Assembly: GCA_947378425.1 (NCBI GenBank)
Contig: CANCJV010000005.1
Span: forward strand, 1 to 64,000
DNA: 64,000 bases
Source: Synechococcaceae cyanobacterium
GTDB taxonomy: Bacteria > Cyanobacteriota > Cyanobacteriia > PCC-6307 > Cyanobiaceae
Direction of reading: 5' to 3'
The position numbers and the translations under genes are program-made. Below the pieces are notes generated by a model. The model ran no database searches, had not been told where the DNA came from, and worked only from the letters and a program-made list of their open reading frames with translations. This document shows positions 16,739 to 25,262 of the stretch, one piece after another. Each line of letters begins with the position of its first letter. Position 1 is the stretch's first letter.

Positions 16739-18023
16739 ACCCCCCCAGCCGATCCCCCAGCCGCTCGACCATGGTGTTGACATCCTTGTCGCCGCGGCCG
16801 GAGAGGTTGAGCACCACCTCGGTGCCGGGGGCCAGGGTGGGGCAGAGCTTCTCCAGCCAGGCGAAGGCGTGGGCCGTCTCCAGGGCCGGGATGATGCCCT
16901 CGAGCTGACACAGAAGCTGCAGGGCCTCGAGCGCCTCGTCATCGGTGACGGCGGCGTATTCAGCCCGGCCGATGCCCTTGAGATAGCTGTGCTCCGGGCC
17001 GACGCCGGGGTAGTCGAGGCCGGCGCTGATCGAATGGGCCTCCTGCACCTGACCCTCGCTGTCCTGCAGCAGCAGGCTCATGGCGCCATGCAGCACCCCC
17101 ACCCGCCCTTCGGTGATGGTGGCCGCATGGCGGCCGGTGGCCACACCCTCTCCGGCCGCCTCGACACCGATCAGGCGCACCGAGACATCTTCGACGAAGG
17201 GATGGAACAGGCCCATGGCATTGGAGCCGCCGCCGACGCAGGCCACCAGCACGTCGGGGAGGCGGCCGAAGGCCTGCTGGCACTGCTGTTTGGCCTCCTG
17301 GCCGATCACGGCGTGGAAATCGCGCACCAGCATCGGGTAGGGGTGGGGGCCGGCGACCGAACCGAGGATGTAGTGGGTGCTCTCGACGTTGGTGACCCAG
17401 TCACGGATGGCCTCGCTGGTGGCGTCCTTGAGGGTGGCGGTACCGGCGGTGACGGGCTGCACCGTGGCGCCGAGCAGCCGCATGCGGAACACATTCAGGG
17501 CCTGGCGGCGCATGTCCTCGGCGCCCATGTAGATGACGCACTCCAGGCCGAAGCGGGCGCACACCGTGGCGGTGGCGACGCCGTGCTGGCCAGCGCCGGT
17601 TTCGGCGATGATCCGCTGCTTGCCCATGCGCAGGGCCAGCAGGGCCTGGCCGAGGGCGTTGTTGATCTTGTGGGCGCCGGTGTGGTTGAGGTCCTCGCGC
17701 TTCAGCCAGATGCGCGGGCCGCCCTCCGGGCGGCGATAGTGCTCGCTGAGCCGCTCCGCCTCGTACAGGGGGCTGGGCCGGCCGACGTAGTCGCGCAGCA
17801 GATGGTTGAGCCGTTCGGTGAAGGCCGGATCGCGCCAGGCCTCGGCCGCCGCCGTCTCCAGTTCCGCCAGGGCCGGCATCAGCGTCTCCGGCACGTACTG
17901 GCCGCCGTAGGGCCCGAAGCGGCCGAGGGCATTGGGCCGCACGGACGGCTGCAGCGCTTCGGGCTCAGGCTGGAGCGTGAGCTCGGGACGGGCGGCGGGT
18001 ATCGGCGGGATGGTGCTGGTCAC
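16737..18023 (-). CDS. trpB: Tryptophan synthase beta chain
   Basis: PLP enzyme that joins indole and serine to make tryptophan. At 428 residues it is close to the usual 400-415. Motifs are [20 protein letters not shown], the PLP lysine in [37 protein letters not shown], the phosphate loop [11 protein letters not shown], and [14 protein letters not shown] at the C-terminus. It stands alone here without trpA, as is common in cyanobacteria where trp genes are scattered. Confidence 0.96.
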   Translation of the reverse strand: MTSTIPPIPAARPELTLQPEPEALQPSVRPNALGRFGPYGGQYVPETLMPALAELETAAAEAWRDPAFTERLNHLLRDYVGRPSPLYEAERLSEHYRRPEGGPRIWLKREDLNHTGAHKINNALGQALLALRMGKQRIIAETGAGQHGVATATVCARFGLECVIYMGAEDMRRQALNVFRMRLLGATVQPVTAGTATLKDATSEAIRDWVTNVESTHYILGSVAGPHPYPMLVRDFHAVIGQEAKQQCQQAFGRLPDVLVACVGGGSNAMGLFHPFVEDVSVRLIGVEAAGEGVATGRHAATITEGRVGVLHGAMSLLLQDSEGQVQEAHSISAGLDYPGVGPEHSYLKGIGRAEYAAVTDDEALEALQLLCQLEGIIPALETAHAFAWLEKLCPTLAPGTEVVLNLSGRGDKDVNTMVERLGDRLGG

Positions 18024-18108
18024 CGGCGGCGCTCGAAAGACGGATTGTCAGCGTAGAGACTGCGTCGGCTGGCCATGAGCCACACCTTGATCGCCCAGCC
18101 GGCCGCCC

Positions 18109-19389
18109 ATGTCCTCCACCGAGCCCGCCAGCAACCCTTCCCAGGCCAGGGCCTGGGCCGCAATCCAGCCCGGAGCAGCAAGGCTGCCACCCCTGGTGTT
18201 CTGGAGCTGGCTGCTCAGCCGCCTGCTGTTCTTCGGGCCGCTGCTGCTCGCCGTGCAGCGACAGCCGCCCGGTGCCCTGGTCTCCCGGTTGGGCCAATGG
18301 GATGGCGCCCAGTACCTGCAGATCGTGCAGCAGGGCTACGCCGGCGACAACTTCGCCTTCTTCCCCGTCTTTCCCTACCTGATCCGGCTGACGTCCAGCC
18401 TGCTGCAGCTGCCACCGCTGGCGGTGGCGCTCGTGTTCAGCAACGGCGCCTTTCTGCTCGCCCTGGTGCTGCTGCACCGGCTCAGTCGCCAGTGCCAGGG
18501 CAGCGCCATCGCCAAAAGCGTGATCCTGCTGAGCTGCTTCAACCCGATGAGCATCTTCTGCGCGATTCCCTATACGGAATCGTTCTATCTGCTGTTCACC
18601 TGCCAGGCGTTGCTGGCGTTGCTGCGGCCGCATCTGAGCGCCCCCCGGATCGCCATCGTCAGCGCCCTCAGTGCCGCCACCCGCCCCACCGGCCTCGTGA
18701 TCGCCCCGGCCATCCTGGTGGCCTACGGCCGCCGCCATCGCATCGCCGCCGGCCTGCTGGTGGCCCTGCTGGCCCTGGGTGGACTGGGCATCGTGGCCCT
18801 GATCGACCTGCAGCACAGCGGAGATCCCCTCGCCTTTGTCCATGCCCAGCAGGCCTGGGGTGTGCACCCGGGCCTCAATCTCTCTGGGCTGCCCTCCTGG
18901 CGCAAGTTGCTGTCCCAGGTGTTCCTCGGCCTGACCAACACCAGGGCCGGAGCCCTGGTCGATCGCAGCCACCCCATCGGGATGACGGTCACGTTGCTGC
19001 TGGGGCTCGGGGCCTTCGGGCTGCGCCAACGGCGGCCGCGGACCAGCTTCGTGCTGTCGCTGGTGGTGCTCCTCGCCTACTGGCTGCTGGCCGGCATGCC
19101 CGGCCTCAACCTGCTGGTGGTGGTCGGGGCCGTGCTGCTGACCGCCTGGGGCTACCGGCGACTACCGCTGGAGCTCTGGGTGTTCGGCGCCGCCAGCCTG
19201 CTGCTCTATCTGCTCAAACAGAACACGATCAGCCTCGAGCGCCACATCTTCGCCACGGTGCCGCTGCTGATGCTCTACGGCGCCTGGTTCGACGGACATC
19301 CCGGCTGGCGGCGCTTTCTGCTGGGTTTCGGCAGCCTGCTGCTGCTGCTCTACGCCCTGCGCTTCGCCAACGGCCTCTGGATCGGCTGA
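18109..19389 (+). CDS. PIG-V-like mannosyltransferase (GT-C fold)
   Basis: Polytopic membrane protein of 426 residues with the signatures of the PIG-V/GT76-like group: GQWDGAQYLQIVQQGY (WDG with catalytic Asp), FAFFPVFPYLIRL, IPYTESFYLLFT and ATRPTGLVIAP. Such enzymes use polyprenyl-phosphate sugar donors; in bacteria the acceptor is mostly unknown. About ten hydrophobic helices follow. It is divergent from trpB with 85 bases between starts. It could add a sugar to an envelope lipid or protein. Confidence 0.8.
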   Translation: MSSTEPASNPSQARAWAAIQPGAARLPPLVFWSWLLSRLLFFGPLLLAVQRQPPGALVSRLGQWDGAQYLQIVQQGYAGDNFAFFPVFPYLIRLTSSLLQLPPLAVALVFSNGAFLLALVLLHRLSRQCQGSAIAKSVILLSCFNPMSIFCAIPYTESFYLLFTCQALLALLRPHLSAPRIAIVSALSAATRPTGLVIAPAILVAYGRRHRIAAGLLVALLALGGLGIVALIDLQHSGDPLAFVHAQQAWGVHPGLNLSGLPSWRKLLSQVFLGLTNTRAGALVDRSHPIGMTVTLLLGLGAFGLRQRRPRTSFVLSLVVLLAYWLLAGMPGLNLLVVVGAVLLTAWGYRRLPLELWVFGAASLLLYLLKQNTISLERHIFATVPLLMLYGAWFDGHPGWRRFLLGFGSLLLLLYALRFANGLWIG

Positions 19390-19458
19390 GCTCGCAGCCG
19401 GGCGGCCACCACTCAAGATGGCGGCGCGAGCCATCTGCAGCAGGGGAGGACGATCGCC

Positions 19459-19785
19459 ATGGCCAACAAGGGGGGCTGGCAGGAATTCAGCCGACCGGAG
19501 AGCCTGCAGCGCGCCGTCCCGGCACCGACCGACAGCGCCAGGGCCCAGCAGCGGGTGCGGGTGCAGCGCACCAAGGCCGGCAAGGGCGGCAAGCTGGTGA
19601 CCGCCATCACCGGCCTGGAGATCGCCGAGGCCGAAGCCAAGGCCCTGCTCAAGGCGCTCAAGGCCACGGCCGGCACCGGCGGCACCCTCAAGGACGGCGT
19701 GATCGAGCTGCAGGGGGATCAGGTGGGCCCTGCCCTGGCGGCTCTTGAGAAGGCCGGCTTCCGGCCGAAGCAGGCGGGAGGGTGA
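19459..19785 (+). CDS. SUI1/eIF1-like translation factor (YciH type)
   Basis: SUI1-domain protein of 108 residues. The fold is recognised by VRVQRTKAGKGGKLVTAITG, followed by AEAKALLKALKATAGTGGTL, KDGVIELQGDQ and LEKAGFRPKQAG. In bacteria, YciH-type proteins can influence initiation fidelity, but their role in cyanobacteria is not settled. A Gly/Ala rich N-terminal extension MANKGGWQEFSRPE precedes the domain. A purine-rich GGGGAGG (19444-19450) lies about 8 bases before the ATG. Confidence 0.9.
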   Translation: MANKGGWQEFSRPESLQRAVPAPTDSARAQQRVRVQRTKAGKGGKLVTAITGLEIAEAEAKALLKALKATAGTGGTLKDGVIELQGDQVGPALAALEKAGFRPKQAGG

Positions 19786-20030
19786 AGGGGCCGCGGGCCC
19801 GCCAGCGCCGACCTTCGCGTCATCCGCAGGCATCCCCGCTCTCCGCCAGGACACGACCCGACGCCGTGCCGCGGAGCGCCGCGACCTGGGGTCATGCCGT
19901 CAGGGTGCGAAGTCGGTGCCCGCAACCGCTGCGCCCCCCGGGAATCGCTCATCTGCGGGGCGGGAGAACTGTTTCATCCAGCGGCCGACGTCGTCAGCCC
20001 TGATCATCCAGAGGCGAGCAACAGCTGTCG

Positions 20031-20407
20031 ATGGACATGGGCAACGGCATCACCATGCTCGGCTGGAGTGACGACGTCGGGCTCAGCCGCTGCCGGTCCG
20101 TCCCACCCCAGCAGCTGGCGGCGCGGCTTGAACACGGCCTTGGCTGGGCTGTCGCCGGCCAGGCGCTCACCCCCTTCACCGAGATCGCGCCCAACCCCTG
20201 GGGACCGATGGCCGAGGTCGGGCAGGTGCACGACCCCGCGGTGCATGTCTGACGCAACTGGAGGGCGATGCCATCACCAGCGCCTGGATGCCGGAGACCA
20301 TGCGGCGCTCGTCCATCGACCTCAAGCGCCTGGAGCAGGCACTGGCCGAAGCCCAGACGCCCGAGGAGGTCTGCCGGCGGCGAGGTGGCGGGCGCGTGAG
20401 GGGATAG
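20031..20407 (+). pseudogene. Possible frameshifted small hypothetical gene
   Basis: Frame one (20031-20252) encodes MDMGNGITMLGWSDD and then a protein-like sequence ending GQVHDPAVHV. A second frame continues directly with TQLEGDAITSAWMPETMRRS and LKRLEQALAEAQTPEEVC to a stop at 20405. Joining them needs a one-base correction near 20249-20258. The composition of both halves looks coding, so either the gene is broken or there is a sequence error. No family is recognised. It precedes cysC on the same strand. Confidence 0.35.
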
Positions 20408-20482
20408 GGGGGACGATCGGCGTGGTCACTCCCCCCCCAACAGGGACAATGGCCCCCGACACTCCCCCGCACCTGGCCGCCG

Positions 20483-21157
20483 ATGACCAGCTCCCAGGCC
20501 CCCGAAGGCCCCGCCGGCGCACCGGCCACCAACCCCTCGGCCGGCAAGGCCACCAATATCGTCTGGCACCACTCCACCGTGACCCGGGCCTCGAGGGCGC
20601 ACCAGCGCGGCCATCGCAGCGCCATCCTCTGGTTCACCGGGCTGAGCGGCGCCGGCAAGAGCACCCTGGCCAACGCCGTCAACTCGGCCCTGTTCGAGCA
20701 GGGGCTGGCCTGTTATGTGCTCGACGGCGACAACGTGCGCCACGGCCTCTGCGCCGATCTGGGCTTCTCCGATGCCGACCGGGAGGAGAACATCCGCCGC
20801 ATCGGCGAGGTGTCCAAGCTGTTCCTCGATGCCGGCGTGGTGGTGCTCACCGCCTTCGTCTCGCCGTTCCGGGCCGATCGGCGCCGGGCAAGGGCGCTGG
20901 TGGAGGCCGGCGACTTCATCGAGATCCACTGCGCCGCCGACCTGGAGGTGTGCGAAGGGCGCGACACCAAAGGGCTCTACGCCAAGGCCCGCGCCGGCAC
21001 CATCAAGGACTTCACCGGCATCTCCTCCCCCTACGAGGAACCGGAAGCCCCCGAGCTGCGGGTCGACACCGGCAGCCAGAGCCTGGAGGAGTCCGTGGCC
21101 CAGGTGATCAGCTACCTGGAGCAGCAGGGGGTGGTGCCGGCGCCGGGAGAAGGCTGA
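20483..21157 (+). CDS. cysC: Adenylylsulfate (APS) kinase
   Basis: Phosphorylates APS to PAPS in sulfate assimilation. The P-loop is in ILWFTGLSGAGKSTLANAVN, followed by YVLDGDNVRHGLCADLGFSD, REENIRRIGEVSKLFLDAG, FVSPFRADRRRAR and AKARAGTIKDFTGISSPYE. All are standard CysC motifs. The length of 224 residues includes a Pro/Ala-rich N-terminus of about 25 residues. It is the last backbone gene before the restriction-modification island and is followed by a strong hairpin. Confidence 0.95.
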   Translation: MTSSQAPEGPAGAPATNPSAGKATNIVWHHSTVTRASRAHQRGHRSAILWFTGLSGAGKSTLANAVNSALFEQGLACYVLDGDNVRHGLCADLGFSDADREENIRRIGEVSKLFLDAGVVVLTAFVSPFRADRRRARALVEAGDFIEIHCAADLEVCEGRDTKGLYAKARAGTIKDFTGISSPYEEPEAPELRVDTGSQSLEESVAQVISYLEQQGVVPAPGEG

Positions 21158-21180
21158 ATCGGTTGGTCAGGCACGATCTG

Positions 21181-21225
21181 CTTCTTTCTGATTGCTGCGT
21201 GAAGCAAGCAGCAATCAGAAAGAAG
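21181..21225. terminator. Strong bidirectional terminator hairpin
   Basis: An 18-bp perfect inverted repeat: CTTCTTTCTGATTGCTGC at 21181-21198 pairs with its complement at 21208-21225 across a 9-base loop. It sits between the convergent ends of cysC (+) and hsdR (-). The right arm overlaps the last codons and stop of hsdR. Confidence 0.85.
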
Positions 21226-23569
21226 CCTCATACAGGTGCCTCTGGAAGCCTGCAAAGAGCTCGCCGATCTGCTCCGGTTTGCCCAGATCGGCCACGGCAT
21301 CGGCAATGGAGTTCTGATAGCGGAGCCGCAGCAATGGCGTGAGCTTGTCCTGGGCCAATTCCTGCACGCCCGTGGTCACGTAGTGCTGCAGCACAAAATC
21401 CAGGAAGAGCTGCTGCTTGCTGGTGAACCTGGAATGGATGTAAAGGCGGGCATGCTCGGCGCGCTGCTGGCGGGGGATGGGTGGCAGCGCATAGGCCACA
21501 TGGGCCAGCACATCGAACAGATCGCTGTTTTCGGCATCGATGATGGCCTGCATCTCGGCCAGCTGATCAGCACCAAAGCCTTTTTCAGCCAGACCCTGCA
21601 GCAGCCTCGTGCGGGTGTCGGGTGCACTCCAGAGAGTCCGCAGCTCGGCCTCATCTTTGACAAATTCCGGCAACTGGCCATAGAGCAGTTCGATGAACTG
21701 CTGGGAACTCATCGGCGTGCCATCGGGATGCCAGAAGCTCGTGACCAGCATGTGCTGAATGGAGCGCTCCTTGCCGTCGCCGAGCTTGATGCGCAGCTTG
21801 GTGCGGCGCAGCGGATCACCCCCGCCATCATCGGTGTTGCCACCTTCGGCTCCGCGCTCGTCCGGGTCTGGGTCTGGCCTGGGCCGTGGCGGACGCCTGT
21901 CGATCGCTTCAAGTTCCTGGGGTTCCCCATCCCACTCGGGATCACTGAAGTGGTGGTGGGCCTGCACAAAGTCATAGATCGTGAAGTAGTCCTTGCCGTC
22001 GTAGAGGCGGGTGCCACGGCCGATGATCTGCTTGAACTCGATCATTGAGTTCACCGGCCTCAGCAGCACGATGTTGCGCACATTGCGGGCATCGACGCCG
22101 GTGGAGAGCTTCTGGGAGGTGGTGAGGATGGTGGGAATCGTCTTCTCGTTGTCCTGGAAAGCGCGCAGCCAGGTGTTACCCAGCTCGCCGTCGTCTGCCG
22201 TCACGCGGTGGCAGTAATTGGGATCGCTGTTGCCCTTGAGCTGGTTGATCAGGTCGCGGATGGCCAGGGCGTGCTCCTGGGTGGCACAGAACACCAGGGT
22301 TTTGTGGCGTGGATCAATCTGGCTGAGCAGAATCTCCACCCGCTGGCGTTCACGCCGCTCAATCTCGATGATTTTATTGAAATCCGACTCGCCATAGCGG
22401 CGGCCCTCCTGCACCTCACCCTCCACCACTGTGTCATCCGATGTGTAGATGTAGTCGTCGAGGGTGGTGGAGATCTGTTTGACGCGGAAGGGCGTCAGAA
22501 AGCCGTCGTTGATGCCATCCTTGAGGGAGTAGGTGAACACCGGCTCGCCGAAGTAGGCATAGGTGTCAATGTTGTCGTTGCGGCGCGGCGTGGCGGTGAG
22601 GCCGAGCTGCACGGCGGGGGCGAAGTAGTCGAGGATGCTGCGCCAGGTGGATTCGTTATTGGCGCCACCGCGGTGGCACTCATCGATCACAATGAAGTCG
22701 AAGAAATCAGCCGGGTACTGACCGAACCAGGGGGAGGGCTTACCCTCCAGCACCGGCCCGCTCATGAAGGTCTGGAAGATGGTGAGGAACACACTGGCGT
22801 TGGTGGGCACGCGGCCCTTTTTACGCAGGGCATCAGGCTCGAGGCGGGCCAGGGCGTTGTCTTCGAAGGCGGCGAAGCCGGTGAAGTCGTTGAAGGCCTG
22901 ATCGGCGAGGTTGTTGCGATCGGCCAGAAACAGAATGCGCGGCCGGCGGCTGGGCTGGCCTGAGAGGTTCCAGCGGGCCTGAAACAGTTTCCAGATGATC
23001 TGAAAGGCGATCGAGGTCTTGCCGGTGCCGGTGGCCAGGGTCAACAGGATGCGGTTGCGGCCGGTGGCGATCGCCTCCAGGGCGCGCGACACGGCGATGT
23101 CCTGGTAGAAGCGGATCTGCCAGCTGCCGCCCTTGTCGGCATAGGGAATGGCGGCAAAACGATCGCGCCAGGCGTTGTCTTCGGCGAAGGTGCGGGCCCA
23201 GAGCTCCTCTGGCGTGGGGAACGCTGCCACCGGCCCTTCCTCGCCGTTGCTCATGTCGATGGCATAAACGCCGAGCCCATTGCTGGCGTAGGTGAAGCGG
23301 ACTTGCAACTTGCCGGCGTAGTCCTTCGCCTGGGCCACACCTTCCGTGAGTGGCGCCGTGTCGGGCTTGGCCTCCACCACCGCCAGCTGGGTGTTGCGGT
23401 AGGTGAGCACGTAGTCGGCCGTGAGCGGCTTGCCGCGGCGGCCGCCGCCCTCGATCCGGCCCGGGGTGATCGAAAACTCGCGGCGAATGCGGCTGCCCTC
23501 CACCACGCCCCAACCGGCCGCCGTCAGCAGCGGATCGATCAGTTCGGCGCGGGTTTCGGCCTCGTTCAT
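21215..23569 (-). CDS. hsdR: Type I restriction enzyme, R (motor/nuclease) subunit
   Basis: EcoEI-like HsdR of 784 residues. The N-terminal nuclease region contains VVEAKPDTAPLTEGVAQAKD (the ExK part of the PD-ExK site). A superfamily 2 helicase follows: LATGTGKTSIAFQI (Walker A), IVIDECHRGG (DEAH-like box), GLTATPRRNDNIDTYAYFGE, and IIGRGTRLYDGKDYF (motif VI). The C-terminal part would contact HsdM/S. It lies 4 kb from hsdM and hsdS, on the same strand. The start overlaps the upstream HEPN gene by 4 bases, so its translation is coupled to toxin-antitoxin genes. All catalytic motifs look intact. Confidence 0.93.
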   Translation of the reverse strand: MNEAETRAELIDPLLTAAGWGVVEGSRIRREFSITPGRIEGGGRRGKPLTADYVLTYRNTQLAVVEAKPDTAPLTEGVAQAKDYAGKLQVRFTYASNGLGVYAIDMSNGEEGPVAAFPTPEELWARTFAEDNAWRDRFAAIPYADKGGSWQIRFYQDIAVSRALEAIATGRNRILLTLATGTGKTSIAFQIIWKLFQARWNLSGQPSRRPRILFLADRNNLADQAFNDFTGFAAFEDNALARLEPDALRKKGRVPTNASVFLTIFQTFMSGPVLEGKPSPWFGQYPADFFDFIVIDECHRGGANNESTWRSILDYFAPAVQLGLTATPRRNDNIDTYAYFGEPVFTYSLKDGINDGFLTPFRVKQISTTLDDYIYTSDDTVVEGEVQEGRRYGESDFNKIIEIERRERQRVEILLSQIDPRHKTLVFCATQEHALAIRDLINQLKGNSDPNYCHRVTADDGELGNTWLRAFQDNEKTIPTILTTSQKLSTGVDARNVRNIVLLRPVNSMIEFKQIIGRGTRLYDGKDYFTIYDFVQAHHHFSDPEWDGEPQELEAIDRRPPRPRPDPDPDERGAEGGNTDDGGGDPLRRTKLRIKLGDGKERSIQHMLVTSFWHPDGTPMSSQQFIELLYGQLPEFVKDEAELRTLWSAPDTRTRLLQGLAEKGFGADQLAEMQAIIDAENSDLFDVLAHVAYALPPIPRQQRAEHARLYIHSRFTSKQQLFLDFVLQHYVTTGVQELAQDKLTPLLRLRYQNSIADAVADLGKPEQIGELFAGFQRHLYEASF

Positions 23570-23949
23570 GGCAGGAGTGAGCTCACATGATCGAGAAGCT
23601 CAGAGCAGCGTTGGTTCCAAACGGTGCGGTCGAGGTGTTCCACATCCGGTTCTTCGTCGTAACGCCACACCACGGCATATAGGGTGAAGCGGCTGAGGCC
23701 AACGAAGGGCTCAACAGCGGCGCCCTGATCGCGCAGCATCTGAAACAGCAACCTGAGGTTGTGGCTGAAGGGTGGCTGTTCTGGCGTGAACACCAGCAGC
23801 CAGGCCTTCAGAGCCTTCTCGATCGCCTGCTGAAGATGAAATCCCCAGGTGGCTTCCTCAAAGAGCAAAGAATCCGCCATGGCCAACGCGGTACGCAGGT
23901 CACGGTGCGCGATGCGCAGAAAGCCGGTCGCCGTTTCAGCCGGGGCCAT
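23566..23949 (-). CDS. HEPN domain protein
   Basis: HEPN-type protein of 127 residues. The start at 23949 (MAPAETATGFLRIAHRD) is preferred; 17 residues of the longer frame are not protein-like. Helices read AMADSLLFEEATWGFHLQQA and IEKALKAWLLVFTPEQPPFS, then SHNLRLLFQML. This is the HEPN pattern with HLQQAxEKALKA of nucleotidyltransferase partners. A classical RX4-6H is not obvious, so it may be a substrate-binding or antitoxin-partner HEPN rather than an RNase. It overlaps the nucleotidyltransferase by 14 bases and hsdR by 4. Confidence 0.75.
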   Translation of the reverse strand: MAPAETATGFLRIAHRDLRTALAMADSLLFEEATWGFHLQQAIEKALKAWLLVFTPEQPPFSHNLRLLFQMLRDQGAAVEPFVGLSRFTLYAVVWRYDEEPDVEHLDRTVWNQRCSELLDHVSSLLP

Positions 23950-24319
23950 GCAGGGGCTCCGCAGGATCCAGACGGCGTCCATAGCGGAACGCCTCGGCAA
24001 TCACGTTCTGACGTCCATGGCGCCGCTCCTCCACCTCACTGGCGGAGAAAAGCAACAGTTCGATCGGCAGGCGGTGATAGGCCAACTTCCAGCCCAGGAC
24101 ATCCGTTTCCACAAACCGCGAATGGCTCGCCAACCATTCATCCGGCACGGTGACCAGTAGATCCAGGTCGGAATCGGGCCGTTCGGTGCCGCGGGCGCGG
24201 GAGCCGAACAGGCGCACCTGGGCGCCGGGAATGGCCGCCTGGATCTCGGCCGCGATCGTGCGCAACAGCGCTTCATCCACGACGTAGTGATAGCTGGAGG
24301 GGGTGGTAGACGCGCTCAT
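23936..24319 (-). CDS. MNT-type nucleotidyltransferase
   Basis: Small nucleotidyltransferase, about 127 residues. The start at 24319 (MSASTTPSSYHYV) avoids overlap with the upstream gene. The active-site signature GSRARGTERPDSDLDLLV gives GSx9-10DxD; a further acidic residue lies in LPIELLLFSASEVEE. It pairs with the following HEPN gene by a 14-base overlap, as in MntA/HepT-type modules. It is separated from the next upstream nucleotidyltransferase by only 4 bases. Confidence 0.82.
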   Translation of the reverse strand: MSASTTPSSYHYVVDEALLRTIAAEIQAAIPGAQVRLFGSRARGTERPDSDLDLLVTVPDEWLASHSRFVETDVLGWKLAYHRLPIELLLFSASEVEERRHGRQNVIAEAFRYGRRLDPAEPLHGPG

Positions 24320-24323
24320 GGGA

Positions 24324-24671
24324 TCAGTCTGGCGCATCCAGCCGGCGATACAGCTCCACGCCGGCACGTTCGATATGGGCGAGCAGCTCGGGGTGATCAA
24401 TCGAGGCCAGGCAAGAAAGATCGATCATCCAGGGCAGCAGCAGATCATCGAGATCGGCGTCGATGCGGGCCAGGGTGGCGGCGCTGATGGCGGGGCCGAT
24501 CAGGGTGAGGTCGATGTCGGAGGCGGGACGATGGCGGCCCAGAGCGCGGGAGCCGTAGAGGGTCGCGGACTCCACTTCGGGGTGGCCGGCCAGCACCTGT
24601 TGGATGGCCGCGATGGCCGCCTCCGGCAGGCCGGTGGCCAGGGCTGAAGTCAGCGGGGGACTGAGGGTCAT
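24324..24671 (-). CDS. Second MNT-type nucleotidyltransferase
   Basis: 115-residue nucleotidyltransferase with the signature YGSRALGRHRPASDIDLTLI. The next segment (LARIDADLDDLLLPWMIDLS) carries the third acidic residue. The N-terminal helix AAIAAIQQVLAGHPEVESAT is the usual lead-in. It forms a pair with the shortened HI0074-type HEPN gene upstream, overlapping it by 4 bases. It differs enough from the neighbouring nucleotidyltransferase that the two look like separately acquired modules rather than a recent duplication. Confidence 0.82.
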   Translation of the reverse strand: MTLSPPLTSALATGLPEAAIAAIQQVLAGHPEVESATLYGSRALGRHRPASDIDLTLIGPAISAATLARIDADLDDLLLPWMIDLSCLASIDHPELLAHIERAGVELYRRLDAPD

Positions 24672-24850
24672 GACGGCTCCTGGCTCAAGGCGGTGAAGCG
24701 ATCTCGCAGGGCGCCGAACAGGGGCGCGAAGTGTTCGATCACGTCGCGAGCGATCACCTGGGCCTGCTCGAGGTTGTAGGTGTGGGACGACTGATTGCGC
24801 CGCTCGAAGTTGTCGAACCGCTGGCGCCAGCGGCTGCCTGGATCGGCCAT
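24668..24850 (-). CDS. HI0074-family HEPN protein with apparent in-frame internal deletion
   Basis: HI0074-type nucleotidyltransferase partners are about 130-140 residues: an N-terminal RWKQRFxNFExAL helix, a long central helical region, and a C-terminal RNxxSHTYxxExA segment. Here only 60 residues remain: RWRQRFDNFER is joined directly to RNQSSHTYNLEQAQVIARDV and EHFAPLFGALRDRF. Both ends match the family, so about 70 central residues are missing in frame (junction near 24802). The RX4H motif (RNQSSH) is kept. The fold should be disrupted, so it is either a remnant or a miniaturised partner. It is the first gene of a cassette ending in hsdR. Confidence 0.7.
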   Translation of the reverse strand: MADPGSRWRQRFDNFERRNQSSHTYNLEQAQVIARDVIEHFAPLFGALRDRFTALSQEPS

Positions 24851-24919
24851 GGGGTCAGGTTAGGGAGCAAGGCAACCCGAGGCAGCTCACCCCGCGAGAG
24901 CGCTAGACCCCACTCTCAA

Positions 24920-24940
24920 CCGTACGATTCGCCGTATGAT
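24920..24940 (+). promoter_or_regulatory. Direct repeat at antitoxin start, possible operator
   Basis: CCGTACGAT (24920-24928) and CCGTATGAT (24932-24940) are two copies, one base different, with 12-base spacing. The second overlaps the antitoxin ATG. Phd-type antitoxins bind repeats at their own promoter, so this could be the autoregulatory site; that is inference. Confidence 0.3.
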
Positions 24941-25262
24941 GAAGCGAGTTGTAAAGAGCGCTTTGCAGGCCATCTCGGCAAACGACCTCAAAACCGGTGG
25001 CATCGGCGCTATCTCACGAGCGCTGGAGCACGAACGGGAGGTGGGACTGAGCGTGCGGGGCGAACTGCGGTTTGTGGTGATGGAAGCCGACGCCTATCAG
25101 CGCCTGCGGGAGTGCGAACTGGAAATTGCTCTGCAGGAAGCCCGCGCCGACCTCGCCGCCGGCCGCGTTGTTCACGAGTCGGTCGACGATCACCTCAAGC
25201 GTTTGGACGCCATGGCCATAGGCCCCGATGACGAGGTGCAAACTGCGCAGTCTCAGCCTTGA
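24936..25262 (+). CDS. Phd/YefM-like antitoxin
   Basis: Protein of 108 residues. The N-terminal half (ISANDLKTGGIGAISRALEH, then EREVGLSVRGELRFVVMEAD) has the Phd/YefM DNA-binding pattern, and the polar C-terminal helix ELEIALQEARADLAAGRVVH is the presumed toxin-binding tail. It overlaps the toxin gene by 4 bases. Two adjacent Met codons compete for the start (24936 and 24939); no Shine-Dalgarno sequence is visible, so translation may be leaderless. It is transcribed divergently from the HEPN/MNT/hsdR cassette, with 85 bases between starts. Confidence 0.78.
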   Translation: MMKRVVKSALQAISANDLKTGGIGAISRALEHEREVGLSVRGELRFVVMEADAYQRLRECELEIALQEARADLAAGRVVHESVDDHLKRLDAMAIGPDDEVQTAQSQP

